A DNA stretch of 64,000 nt from PoT sp049331405 (GCF_049331405.1 NZ_CP186274.1:3968001-4032000), one strand, 5' to 3'. Positions 43,693 to 52,499 are shown, numbered from the stretch's first letter. A program made the numbers and translations. The notes: generated from the letters alone by a model not told the origin.

Positions 43693-44880
43693 ATGAGCTC
43701 CCCCCGTCCCACACTTCTGGTAGTCGACGATGAGCCGGAAGTCCTCATGTCGGTTCACGACCTGCTCCGGCCGGCCTATCGTGTCCTGACGTGCGAGCGA
43801 GGGACGGAAGCCCTCAAGATCCTCGAGTCGCCGACGGAAGTCGACGTCGTCCTGACCGACCAGAGAATGCCCGAGATGAACGGCGTGGAGGTCCTCCACC
43901 GCGCCAAGCAAATCCGCCCCGAAGTGACGCGCCTGCTCTTCACCGCATATGCCGACATCCGCGCCGTCGTTGACGCGATCAACCAGGGGAGCGTATACCG
44001 ATACATCGCCAAGCCCTGGGAGCCCGAAGAGCTCGAAGCCCTCGTCCGCCAGGCGGTCGATCACCACGACCTGATCGTCGAGAAGAAGAGGCTCGTGAAC
44101 GAGCTTCGCGAGAGCAATCAGCGCCTGATGGAGGCCAACCGATTGAAGGAGGCTTTCCTCGAGGTGGCGAGCCACGAGCTGAATACGCCGGTCACGGTGA
44201 TCCTCGGCATGACCGAACTCTGGAAGCTAACGCAGTCGGGCGACGCCACAGCGACGGAGAACGGCTGGGTCGACCGGATCCATGGCGCGGGGAAGCGCCT
44301 CGCCACGACCGTCGATCGCATGCTGAAGCTGGCACGCTCGGGCGACTTCGCCAAGACCATGACTGTGAGCCCCACGGACCTGGCCGAGTCGATCCGCAAC
44401 GTCGTGGCGGAGATGGAGCCGTACCTCTCGGCCCGTTCGCAGACGGTCGAGCTCGACCTGGCCCCCGACCTCGGCGAGGCCGAAGTCGACGCGTCGAAAT
44501 TCTCCGACATCTTCACGAATTTGTTGATCAATGCGATCAAGTTCGCACCCGACGGCAGCTCGATCCAGATCGGCGCGACCTGCGAGGGCGAGGATCACGT
44601 CCGATTCCAGATCCGCGACAGCGGGATCGGGATCGGCAAGGTCGAGCACCCGCACCTCTTCGAACCCTTCTTCACCGGGTTCGACACGCGCCACCATTCC
44701 TCGGGCGACTATCAGTTCTGCAAGAAGGGGATGGGGCTGGGGCTCTGCCTCGTGAAGACCTTCGTCAAGCTCCACGGCGGCGAGATCGAGGTGACGAGCA
44801 CCCCGGGCGAAGGCTCGACTTTCACGATCGACCTGCCCAGGTTCTCCGCCGCCAAGAAGCTGGATACGGTCTCGGCCTGA
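43693..44880 (+). CDS. Hybrid receiver-histidine kinase without sensor domain
   Basis: A 395-residue cytosolic protein. The receiver (residues 5-125) has Asp12 and Asp13, phosphoacceptor Asp56 (VLTDQRMP) and Lys107 in the YRYIAKPW motif. After a short coiled coil (residues 127-155) the dimerisation helix carries the phosphorylated His161 in VASHELNTPV. The ATPase part has the N-box LLINAIKFAPDG, the G1 box DSGIGIG and the G2 region GMGLGLCLVKTF. There is no membrane or PAS sensor, so input must come through the receiver. It lies 38 bases after the receiver-ATPase gene, so a shared operon and a relay between the two are likely. Confidence 0.93.
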   Translation: MSSPRPTLLVVDDEPEVLMSVHDLLRPAYRVLTCERGTEALKILESPTEVDVVLTDQRMPEMNGVEVLHRAKQIRPEVTRLLFTAYADIRAVVDAINQGSVYRYIAKPWEPEELEALVRQAVDHHDLIVEKKRLVNELRESNQRLMEANRLKEAFLEVASHELNTPVTVILGMTELWKLTQSGDATATENGWVDRIHGAGKRLATTVDRMLKLARSGDFAKTMTVSPTDLAESIRNVVAEMEPYLSARSQTVELDLAPDLGEAEVDASKFSDIFTNLLINAIKFAPDGSSIQIGATCEGEDHVRFQIRDSGIGIGKVEHPHLFEPFFTGFDTRHHSSGDYQFCKKGMGLGLCLVKTFVKLHGGEIEVTSTPGEGSTFTIDLPRFSAAKKLDTVSA

Positions 44881-44935
44881 CCATCAAGGCCGGGTCGTAT
44901 GCCCGAAATGGGTCGCGAGCCGTTGGGCGGAGTGG

Positions 44936-45457
44936 TCACTCCGTCGGTGCGGACGGCCCTTGCGCCGCGCCGGTGCGGTCTTCGATGTATTTCCGCAGAT
45001 AGCTCAGGAAGGTCGGCAGCCCGGCATGCGCCCATGCGAGCTCGATCGCTTCCTTCACGCGCTGATTCTCGGCCTGGAGGTCGCGAAAGGCGGCCGAATC
45101 CTGCGAGTTGGGGTCCAGCGAGAGAACCTGGTCGTGGGTGTTGACCGAGATCATAAATCCGGCCTCGTTGGGCCAGGGCTGAATCTGCAGCTTCATGTGG
45201 GGATAGCGGGCGTTCCCCAGCCGGAGGGCGAAGATCGGCGACTTCCCCGCGCTCGCCTTCCCCGCCTTCTCGAAGGGGGGCTTGGAGAGGAGTGTGGTGG
45301 CGTCGACGTCGGTGGGCCAGATGAGGCGGCGGTTGACCGCTTCCGGCGGACTGCTCGACGGATAGGCCAGCGAGAGGTAGATCTCGGCGGCCTGCCGCAG
45401 CATGTCGATCCGCAACCCATGCAGCTCTTGTGATTCGGCCGTCCCGGGCGGCTCCAT
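44936..45457 (-). CDS. Conserved-looking protein of unknown function
   Basis: A 173-residue soluble protein without signal or membrane segment. I use the ATG at 45457; an in-frame GTG at 45469 would add four residues. The first half is helical (LRIDMLRQAAEIYLSLAYP), then comes a beta-rich part (PIFALRLGNARYPHMKLQI, GFMISVNTHDQVLSL) and a long C-terminal helix (QAENQRVKEAIELAWAHAGL, SYLRKYIEDRTG). This order could fit a small ligand-binding or adaptor fold, but I do not recognise a family. It is convergent with the histidine kinase gene; the stop codons are 55 bases apart. Confidence 0.7.
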   Translation of the reverse strand: MEPPGTAESQELHGLRIDMLRQAAEIYLSLAYPSSSPPEAVNRRLIWPTDVDATTLLSKPPFEKAGKASAGKSPIFALRLGNARYPHMKLQIQPWPNEAGFMISVNTHDQVLSLDPNSQDSAAFRDLQAENQRVKEAIELAWAHAGLPTFLSYLRKYIEDRTGAAQGPSAPTE

Positions 45458-45822
45458 GATCGATCCCACCGTCGCCGAAGATCCATCGAATGAAGACTTG
45501 GCTGACCGGCACTTGCTGGGTACCAGGCAGCACCAGCGGCATTCCCTTGCAGCGCGTCTTCTCTAATGGGTTCCATGATAGGCAATTTAGGTGAGTTTAT
45601 GCATCACCAATTCTCAGAAAAGCCCCGGAGTCGTTCAGTATCTTGAAGGGTTCGTCCCATGGCCTGGGGAACCGCTCCAGTTTTCGGAAGACGACAATTT
45701 GGGGCCGCCGATCGCTCGACCGGAACTGTGACGAACGACGGTCATCGATCCACCGAAATAGGACCGGCTCATCGACGGGCCGGTCCCATGGGCTAAATCT
45801 CGTTTCCTTGATCACATGAAGA
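45458..45822. other. Intergenic region, one weak frame only
   Basis: The 365-base gap lies between two minus-strand genes. A 72-codon frame at 45597-45815 is weak (GTG start, no ribosome binding site) and is not called. No promoter or RNA gene is convincing. Confidence 0.4.
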
Positions 45823-46812
45823 TCAGCCGACGGTTTCCATCGTGATGGTCAGGGTGTCGAGGCCATCATGCTTGAGTCGTCGCAGGCCACCATCAACCTT
45901 CTTGGATTCGAGGTTGATGGCGTCGGTGGTCTGAGTGTAGGGCTCGAGTGAGATGACGCCCTCGGTCCTCGGGGTGTAGACGACGAGTTCGCGGAAACCG
46001 CTGTCGAAACCGAGTCGGAATTCCGCCTTGAGGTTGTCGTCGACGAGCCTGCAGACGGCCCGATCGCCTTCGAATTCGACTGAGGTGAGGACATCGTCGA
46101 GCTTCAGGTCTTTTCGAGGCTGGCCCTTGCGGAAGTCGAGCCGGGCATCGACGTCGCGGATCTCGCCGGTCGGTAAGAATTCCTCGAGGACCCAGTACTT
46201 GGACGCAGGCAGGATGACGCGCGTGGCCGATTGATCGCCGTTAGCCTCGAACGGCAGGCGGAAATATGGGTGGATCCCGAACCCGTAAGGAAGCTCGAGC
46301 GCTGTGGGATTGCTGACGCGGATCGTCATCGTCAGGCGCCGACCCGAGAGGGCGTAGGTGACCTCGAGGATCGCGTCGCAGGGCCAGTTCGCGAGTTGGT
46401 TGGGTGTATCCTTGGAGATCTGGTAGCGCCCGGTCACCAGGGCCTCGGTGTCGGTGGCCTTCTGGTCGATCACGTCCCAGGGGGCATCGACCGCGAACCC
46501 GTGGATGGCGTTCGTCCCCGAGTTCACGGGCAACTGGTAGCGCTTGCCTTCGAACTCATACGAGCCGCCGCGAACCCGGTTGGGATACGGGAAGAGGATC
46601 GGGGTGCCGTTGCCCGAGGCTCCCTTGGGCTTGTCGGCCCAGTCGGGTGCGGAGGCCAGGACGGGTCGCACCTTGCCCGCGACGGGTAGCCTCAGGTCGA
46701 AGAGGTTGAAACCGTAGGAAGGCAGGATCGAGGCCGACGACCCGGTCGCCTCGTCGTGCAGCGTGAACACCTTACCCCCGCCCCGATCTTCCGTGGTGAC
46801 CCGGTACGCCAT
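45823..46812 (-). CDS. Aldose 1-epimerase (galactose mutarotase family)
   Basis: A 329-residue cytosolic enzyme that interconverts alpha and beta forms of aldoses. Family landmarks are NGTPILFPYPNRVRGG with the sugar-binding Arg, the NAIHGFAVDAPW motif with the first His, GIHPYFRLP with the catalytic His, and SLEPYTQTTDA with the catalytic Glu near the C-terminus. The start at 46812 begins the conserved domain (AYRVTTEDRGGGKVF); upstream codons are not family-like. It is divergent from the Ldh2-type dehydrogenase, and an RbsD-type mutarotase lies 1.2 kb away, so this stretch seems to serve sugar metabolism. The exact sugar is not determined by the sequence. Confidence 0.92.
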   Translation of the reverse strand: MAYRVTTEDRGGGKVFTLHDEATGSSASILPSYGFNLFDLRLPVAGKVRPVLASAPDWADKPKGASGNGTPILFPYPNRVRGGSYEFEGKRYQLPVNSGTNAIHGFAVDAPWDVIDQKATDTEALVTGRYQISKDTPNQLANWPCDAILEVTYALSGRRLTMTIRVSNPTALELPYGFGIHPYFRLPFEANGDQSATRVILPASKYWVLEEFLPTGEIRDVDARLDFRKGQPRKDLKLDDVLTSVEFEGDRAVCRLVDDNLKAEFRLGFDSGFRELVVYTPRTEGVISLEPYTQTTDAINLESKKVDGGLRRLKHDGLDTLTITMETVG

Positions 46813-46974
46813 GATTCGCTGGACCCCGTGTGCCTTCGTCGCACGATTGTGCCACAGATCAATGCAAGCCTCGCCCATCGGCGGAGCTATTCGACACAGA
46901 TTGCCCCCCGATTGCAAATCCCGAGGCGCGGCGTAAGATCAAAAATCTCCCCGATCCAGGCCCTGGAGTCCCCC

Positions 46975-48048
46975 ATGCCCGCGTTCTCGACCGAGGCCAT
47001 GACCGAACTCGCGACGAAGATCTTCGAATCCGTGGGCGTACCGGGAGCCGACGCCTCCATCGTCTCCCGCAACCTCGTCGATGCCAACCTGCGTGGTCAC
47101 GACTCCCACGGGGTCATGCGGATCCCGCAATACGTTGGCTTCCTGAGGAACGGTGACTATCGGATCGACGTCCCCCTTGCCGTCGAAACCGACTCCCCCG
47201 CGATCGTCGTCTGCGACGCCAACTGGGGGCTGGGACAGGTGCAGGCCCACCGCCTGCTCGACCTCATCATTCCTCGATGTCGAACGCTCGGGCTCGCCGC
47301 CGGGACGGCCAGGAATTGCGGGCACATCGGGCGGCTCGGCGAGTATGCCGAGCGGGCCTCGGCCGAGGGGCTCATCCTGATCGCCACCGTGAACAACGAC
47401 GGCGCAGGGCAACGCGTGGCTCCTCCCGGCGGGATCCAGGGGAGGCTCGGCACCAATCCGCTCTGCGTCTCCGTCCCCACCGAGCAAGTTGATGAACCGC
47501 TCGTCCTCGACTTCGGCACGAGCGTCGTCGCCGAGGGCAAGGTCAGGCGCTACTATATCAACGGCAAGGAGCCCGTTCCCGACGGATGGCTCCTCGATGC
47601 GAAAGGGGAGCCGACGAACGACCCGTCGGTCCTCTACGAGCCGCCCCTCGGCTCGATCTTGCCGATGGGGGCGAGCCAGGCTTACAAGGGTTTCGGCCTA
47701 GGGCTCGTGCTCGACCTTCTGTCCGGCGGCCTTTCCGGCGGCAACGCGAGCTACCCCGGGGCTCCCCCTGCCCGCGGGAACAACGTCTTCTTCCTGGTCC
47801 TCGACCCCGCGAAATTCGCGGGCGTGGAGACGCTGACGGCCCAATCGTCGCGACTCGCAAGCTACGTGCGCGAGACGCCAAGGCGGGCTGGGGTCGAGGC
47901 CGTCCTCTTGCCAGGCGAGCCGGAACGTCGGGTGCTCGAGGTGCGATCGGCCCGCGGGATCCCGCTGGAGAACGCACACTGGGCCAAGCTCACCGAGCTG
48001 GCCCAGGAACTCCAAATCGCACTCCCCGAACCGTTGCCGGAGTCATGA
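46975..48048 (+). CDS. Ldh2/MDH2 family NAD(P)-dependent 2-hydroxyacid dehydrogenase
   Basis: A 357-residue oxidoreductase of the malate/L-lactate dehydrogenase type, unrelated to classical Rossmann lactate dehydrogenases. The start at 46975 has GGAG 7 bases upstream and begins the usual helical lead (TEAMTELATKIFESVGV). The family motifs are present: GHDSHGVMRIP at about residues 41-51, NCGHIGRLGEYAERA, GRLGTNPLCVSVPT, LDFGTSVVAEGKVR and YKGFGLGLVLDLLSGGLSGG. Members act on malate, lactate, ureidoglycolate or sugar-derived acids. Its neighbours (aldose epimerase and RbsD-type mutarotase) hint at a sugar-acid substrate, which is inference. Confidence 0.92.
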   Translation: MPAFSTEAMTELATKIFESVGVPGADASIVSRNLVDANLRGHDSHGVMRIPQYVGFLRNGDYRIDVPLAVETDSPAIVVCDANWGLGQVQAHRLLDLIIPRCRTLGLAAGTARNCGHIGRLGEYAERASAEGLILIATVNNDGAGQRVAPPGGIQGRLGTNPLCVSVPTEQVDEPLVLDFGTSVVAEGKVRRYYINGKEPVPDGWLLDAKGEPTNDPSVLYEPPLGSILPMGASQAYKGFGLGLVLDLLSGGLSGGNASYPGAPPARGNNVFFLVLDPAKFAGVETLTAQSSRLASYVRETPRRAGVEAVLLPGEPERRVLEVRSARGIPLENAHWAKLTELAQELQIALPEPLPES

Positions 48049-48059
48049 AGTCGCTGAGC

Positions 48060-48455
48060 TCAGAAAGCCGAGCCCGAGAGAATCCGGACGTTGGCGTACG
48101 GCGTGAATTCGGCCGTTCGGATGATCCCCTTGACTCCCAGCGATTGTTCCTTGAACTCGAGGTGGGGGACCTCGTCCACGTCGATGTCGCCCACGATCTT
48201 GAGGATCTCCTGGTAGAGTTTCGGGCTATACTCGGAGATCTCGCTGGCGACCGTGATCGACTCGATGACCAACTCCTCGGCCACGGCGCGGAGCACGTCG
48301 AGGAACCGGGGGATCCCCGGCGTGAGGGTCAGGTCGATCACATGGCCGTCGGACGGCAGGGGATAACCGGCATCCACGATGAGCAACTCATCCATGTGTC
48401 CCAGCTCGGCCAGCAATGAGCAGATCGCCGGATTGAGGATGCCACCTTTTTTCAT
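48060..48455 (-). CDS. RbsD/FucU-type sugar mutarotase
   Basis: A 131-residue protein of family-typical length. It starts KKGGILNPAICSLLAELGHM with the catalytic His19, continues with LLIVDAGYPLP and ends YANVRILSGSAF, all family signatures. RbsD converts ribose pyranose to furanose forms, and FucU handles fucose; by eye the present protein could be either. There is no ribose ABC transporter or kinase beside it. It is convergent with the Ldh2-type dehydrogenase; the stops are 11 bases apart. Confidence 0.9.
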   Translation of the reverse strand: MKKGGILNPAICSLLAELGHMDELLIVDAGYPLPSDGHVIDLTLTPGIPRFLDVLRAVAEELVIESITVASEISEYSPKLYQEILKIVGDIDVDEVPHLEFKEQSLGVKGIIRTAEFTPYANVRILSGSAF

Positions 48456-48608
48456 CGGACCAAACCTTTGCTAGCGTCGGTCTTGACCCACGCGAAAATT
48501 GCGGATCGACGGCGTTCGACGAGAAACCAACAAGACACGCCCCAGGGTACGAGTATACTCGGTCCCTGCCCCGGCCTCTACACCATTGGCGATGGCGAAG
48601 GAGCGACG

Positions 48609-50693
48609 ATGTCAAGGCAGGCGAGGCAACCCTATCTATTCATGGCGACGGTGATCGGCTGTCTCGCATTCCCTGGCCTCTTACTCGCGCAAGCCCCTCC
48701 CGGCCGAGCTGGCCTGCCCGTGGCGCTAGAAGAGATCCGGAAGGCCTCGGTTTCCTGGGAACGCAAGATCGGCCCGAACCGCCGCGTCGTCGACCAGGTC
48801 TGCCTCGTCCCCGACGTCGAGACGTATTTCGAGGTCATCGCCACCTGGGACGAGCAGCATTTCTTCCCGGTGCTCTTCGACGACGTCGAATACTCGTTCA
48901 AGTTCCTGAGGGCGTTCGCCCCCGCACGGATCGTTCGCTATCCGAAGAAACCGGCGCGGCTTACGCCGGAAAAATACTGGGATGCCGCCGGGCTCGCCGT
49001 CGCCCGTTCGTGGACGACCGACGATCAGAAGGTCAAGGAAGGCTCGGCGGCGGAGGTCATCCCCAAGAGCCTGGTTGCGACCCCGCCGGGTGTCGTACTC
49101 TCATCGGCGGATGCCCCGATGCTGGCCGGTGCAGTGGCCCTGGCGGCGGGCCGATTCCAACCCCTCCTGCGATGGGATTGCCCCAAGCATTTCGGCGACG
49201 TCCTCACGGCCGAGGAGGCCCAGTCCTTGCTCCTCTCGCTGGAGGAGAAGATCGCGCATCGGATTCCCCACTACGACCGGATCAACGACGACTGCGACTT
49301 CATCACCTTGGGGGGCGACTGGCCCTATCGCTACGAGGCGAAGGGGGAGCTTGAGGTGCGCGATAAGCGCATCTTGCCCTTCTACAACGCGAACGGAGGA
49401 CCCCTTTCGCTCGATGACCTGATCGGTCGCGCATCGAACCGAGATCAGCAGCGCTGGGGGTTCACGGGGAGGCTCCTCGGCGACGCCAGGTCCAGCGTCT
49501 ACGCCGCCATGTGCAGCCTCTTCCTCCAGCCGCGCTCGGCGATCATGGTGAACACCTACGACGAAAACGACAAGATGTGGGCGATGTACACCATGGGGTC
49601 GGCCGCCAAGGTCCTGCAGAAGGCCGTCCCGGGAGGCGACGTGACTCACAAGTCGGGGGCCTCGGCCGACCTGTCGAGCTGGCACCGCACCTTCGACCCG
49701 GTGAACCGCTTCGGCCTGGTGATGATCAACTCGCACGGGGGCTCGTCTCAGTTCCACGTCACGAACGGCACGGCGACGACGAGCGATGTCCCCATGACCG
49801 ACCCCGCGGCCGTCGTCATGATCCACAGTTTTTCCGCCACGAACCCGAACGACCCGAGTACCATCGCCGGCCGCTGGATCGCCAACGGGGCGTACGTCTA
49901 CTATGGCTCGATGAATGAGCCCGCACTCCAGGCCTTCCGCCCCCCGACGCTCGTCTCGCTCCTCATGGCCGAGAAATACCCGCTGGGCGCCGCCTTGCGT
50001 CGGTCGACGGTCGAGGAGTTCGGCTGCCCCTGGCGTCTCATCTACATCGGCGATCCCCTCTATCGAGTCAAGCCGGTGAGCAGCATCGCCCGGCTCCGCC
50101 CCAAGGACTGGACGCCGGTCGCGAACTGGCCGCGTTACTCGGCCATCCCGACCATCGAGGAGAATGCGAACGACGAGCAGAAGCTCCAGTGGGCGGTCAA
50201 GACCTGCATGGCCAGGTTTCAGCGTGAGGAGACGATCCGGTCGAAAGGCGACCTCGCCATTATGCTCCGAACCATCCGACGCGATGGCCTGTCCGAGCCC
50301 GTCCGCCCGTTCTTCGACGCCCTCGTGGCGGATACATTCTTCGAGGCCAATCGGCTCAGCGAGTTGAACGATCGGCTCGGGGCCATTCCGAGGGCCTCGC
50401 AAAGCCCCTACGTGAAACGGACGCTGGAGACTTGCCGCACGATCCTTTTCGAGCGTTACGCCCAGGCCCGCGACTTCGCAAGGGCCCAACGCCTCTGGAC
50501 CGAGGCGGCCTCGGCCGATCCCTCGCGACAGTACGTCGAGCAGATCACGTCCAAAGTCGGGGCCCTGGCCGACAGCCCCACGCGCAAGGAAGAGTGGGTA
50601 AAGCGTTTGCGAGATGCGGAACGCGACCTCAAGGCCACCGAGGCTGCGGAGGTCATCGCGGCCGAGCGTAAGAAGGTCGAAGCCCAGAAGTAA
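48609..50693 (+). CDS. Exported protein with a peptidase C25-like region lacking the catalytic Cys
   Basis: A 694-residue protein. The ATG at 48609 has AAGGAG 5 bases upstream and starts a signal peptide (FMATVIGCLAFPGLLLAQA). The central part at about residues 365-490 follows the gingipain (C25, clan CD) pattern: hydrophobic strand then SHGGSSQF with His376, then HVTNG, a strand VVMIHSFSATNPND where the nucleophilic Cys would normally stand (here Ser/His/Ser at 405-409), AGRWIANGAYVYYGSMNEPA, and a final LIYIGDPLYRV that matches the common GDP turn. Residues 500-694 are helical and charged. The His is kept but the Cys is absent, so peptidase activity by the usual mechanism is unlikely. The match is my own reading and needs a profile search. 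Confidence 0.7.
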   Translation: MSRQARQPYLFMATVIGCLAFPGLLLAQAPPGRAGLPVALEEIRKASVSWERKIGPNRRVVDQVCLVPDVETYFEVIATWDEQHFFPVLFDDVEYSFKFLRAFAPARIVRYPKKPARLTPEKYWDAAGLAVARSWTTDDQKVKEGSAAEVIPKSLVATPPGVVLSSADAPMLAGAVALAAGRFQPLLRWDCPKHFGDVLTAEEAQSLLLSLEEKIAHRIPHYDRINDDCDFITLGGDWPYRYEAKGELEVRDKRILPFYNANGGPLSLDDLIGRASNRDQQRWGFTGRLLGDARSSVYAAMCSLFLQPRSAIMVNTYDENDKMWAMYTMGSAAKVLQKAVPGGDVTHKSGASADLSSWHRTFDPVNRFGLVMINSHGGSSQFHVTNGTATTSDVPMTDPAAVVMIHSFSATNPNDPSTIAGRWIANGAYVYYGSMNEPALQAFRPPTLVSLLMAEKYPLGAALRRSTVEEFGCPWRLIYIGDPLYRVKPVSSIARLRPKDWTPVANWPRYSAIPTIEENANDEQKLQWAVKTCMARFQREETIRSKGDLAIMLRTIRRDGLSEPVRPFFDALVADTFFEANRLSELNDRLGAIPRASQSPYVKRTLETCRTILFERYAQARDFARAQRLWTEAASADPSRQYVEQITSKVGALADSPTRKEEWVKRLRDAERDLKATEAAEVIAAERKKVEAQK

Positions 50694-51027
50694 TCCTCGA
50701 GTCTCGTAATGACTCTCTAAACTACCTGGGAGATCGAGCAAGGAGCCGAGATTTACTGTACAGGCGTTGACAAAAAGTCGATCTCTCGTTTGAAATCGCG
50801 ATTCTGCCGCCTATTCTGTTCAAGTGACCAGGTAGGGGCGGCAGCTCTTTCCAAACGGGAGGCGAAGATGGGGCATCCGATACCCGCAGGTCACCATTTG
50901 ATTTGATGGCGCCCGCCTCGAAGGTGGCGACGAGACGTTCCTCGTCCCACCTTCGAACTCAACGAGCGTCAATTCACTGTGACCTCGGCCGCTATCTGGG
51001 TCGCTTTGGACCGAGGTGGAGGATGGC
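50694..51027. other. Intergenic region between convergent genes
   Basis: The 334-base gap holds a strong hairpin at 50918-50956 and a lone TTGACA near 50767 with no good -10. No coding frame is credible. Confidence 0.45.
50918..50956. terminator. Strong hairpin between convergent genes
   Basis: TCGAAGGTGGCGACGAG pairs with CTCGTCCCACCTTCGA over 16 bp with a one-base bulge, around a 6-base loop. There is no T tract on either side. It lies between the convergent stops of the 48609 gene and the CobB-like gene. Confidence 0.4.
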
Positions 51028-52386
51028 TCAGGGGCGGGAGTAAGGCAGCGTGTAGGAGCATCGGTGCGGGACAGCGAAGGCTGAGACCACTTCCGGCAAG
51101 GATCCGAGGTGGAGGTGGATCAGGCTGCCGATGGCCTGCTGGTGGTAGGTGATATCCCCCTGGGTCGTGAGCATTCCGCAGTGCGTGGGACAATCGACAG
51201 GCTCGAGGCTGGGGTGGAGTCGCCAACGCCCCGGGTTGTAGCCACGTACGACCGTGCCCTTGGGGCCGATCCAACGCTCGTGGCTGAGGGTGGACGTGAC
51301 AGCAGTAGGTGCTGAAGGAGTCGCAAGCCTTTCCGCATCGTAGGGGAAGATGCCCGCGCCGCTGACGCGACGACCATCGAGGAGCATCGACTGGCAGAGG
51401 TAAGCGGTGCCTCCCCCTTCCGTGTAGATCCTCTGCCCGCGACAGACGTGTGAGCGGAGCGCCGAGATCAGGCTCAGGTTCTCGGCAAGTTGATCGGCAT
51501 GCTTGTCCGGGAAGCCGCACCCGATCATGACGAGGTCAATGCCGTGAGGTAGGCGCTCGTCGGTCAGGGGCGAGAACTCGACGAGCTCGGCTCCGAGGGC
51601 TTCGAGCGTCTCGAGCGTGTCCGGGAAGTACGACCCGAAGGCCTCATCTTGCGCATAAGCGACGCGGAATCGACACGTCCCTCGCGATTCCTCGACTTCG
51701 GCCGTGCTGCCGGGGAAGGGCCGGCTCCTGGCGAGGGCCTGGATCGTGTTGAAGTCGGCGAAACGCAGGAAGCTGGCCCGCAACTGTTGGATCATGCTCT
51801 CCGGTAGCGCCTGATCCCAGGGGTTCTCGCTCAGGAAGGTGCGAATCTCCGGCAGGGCCTCGACGGCGCCGATCACCGGTCTCCTCGTCAGCATGGAGAC
51901 GATCGAGCGATATGCGGAATAGGCGTTCGGATCCTCAATGCCGTCGATCAGGATCGCCTCGACCTGGCGAGGCAGGCAAGGCAGATGGAGCTGGCCCCAG
52001 GGCTGATACGGAACGACAGCCACGACGGGGAGGTCGAGGGCATCGACGATCGGCTGGAGCTCTCCGGGACGGTCGCACTCGACCTGATCCGGCACGAGCG
52101 AGGGTTCTTCGAGCGTCCCTTCGACTATGGCGAGGTCCGATTGCCTCGCGCCTCGCTCGAAGACCTTGCGGCAGACATCCTTGGGCATGAGCCAGGCGTC
52201 GAGGTGACGCCCGGGGAGTCCTGTCACCTGTCCGACAGACCCCGTCGCCAGGGGGCAGGCCCGGGAGCGGAAGTGCTGGACCCGGCATCGCCGTTCGGTC
52301 ATCCCGGCGAGCATCGCCAGGCTTACCAGCGAAGGTTCGGGCCCAGTCGCAGACGTCGCCAGGGCAAGGCGAGCAAGATGGGTCAT
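51028..52386 (-). CDS. Degenerate cobyrinate a,c-diamide synthase-like protein (CobB/CbiA family)
   Basis: A 452-residue protein with the complete CobB/CbiA layout. The N-terminal half keeps GRHLDAWLMPKDVCRKVFER (like GRNLDPWLM) and DLAIVEGTLE, but the P-loop place at residues 8-20 reads ALATSATGPEPSL, with no GKT/S. The C-terminal half has GCGFPDKHADQLAENLSLI and IYTEGGGTAYLC, where the glutaminase nucleophile Cys of the ECGG motif is Gly324, and SLIHLHLGSLPE. Both ATP binding and glutamine hydrolysis should be lost, so it is unlikely to be a working a,c-diamide synthase. It stands alone without other cobalamin genes, and a 38-codon leader frame overlaps its start by ATGA. A regulatory or binding role is possible. 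Confidence 0.85.
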   Translation of the reverse strand: MTHLARLALATSATGPEPSLVSLAMLAGMTERRCRVQHFRSRACPLATGSVGQVTGLPGRHLDAWLMPKDVCRKVFERGARQSDLAIVEGTLEEPSLVPDQVECDRPGELQPIVDALDLPVVAVVPYQPWGQLHLPCLPRQVEAILIDGIEDPNAYSAYRSIVSMLTRRPVIGAVEALPEIRTFLSENPWDQALPESMIQQLRASFLRFADFNTIQALARSRPFPGSTAEVEESRGTCRFRVAYAQDEAFGSYFPDTLETLEALGAELVEFSPLTDERLPHGIDLVMIGCGFPDKHADQLAENLSLISALRSHVCRGQRIYTEGGGTAYLCQSMLLDGRRVSGAGIFPYDAERLATPSAPTAVTSTLSHERWIGPKGTVVRGYNPGRWRLHPSLEPVDCPTHCGMLTTQGDITYHQQAIGSLIHLHLGSLPEVVSAFAVPHRCSYTLPYSRP

Positions 52387-52499
52387 AGAGGTTCCAAATC
52401 GAAAACCCCGGACGTACCGGCAGGTCGCCGAGGCCCATGCTCAGGCCGCGGAGCAATGCCACCAACGGGTTGATACAGGTGTGAGTTCAAAAGCATCAT
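52383..52499 (-). CDS. Possible leader peptide overlapping the CobB-like gene
   Basis: A 38-codon frame (MMLLNSHLYQPVGGIAPRPE and a further 18 residues) starts at 52499 with AGGGGG 5 bases upstream. Its TGA overlaps the ATG of the CobB-like gene by ATGA, while that gene has only a weak ribosome binding site of its own. A promoter at 52546-52573 sits just upstream. The peptide is Pro-rich and has no recognised family. The overlap suggests translational coupling. It could be chance, since G+C-rich sequence makes open frames common. Confidence 0.4.
   Translation of the reverse strand: MMLLNSHLYQPVGGIAPRPEHGPRRPAGTSGVFDLEPL

Noticed and set aside
45597..45815. 72-codon minus-strand frame between the unknown gene and the aldose epimerase
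   Set aside because: GTG start, no ribosome binding site, Arg-rich low-quality product and no recognisable motif.
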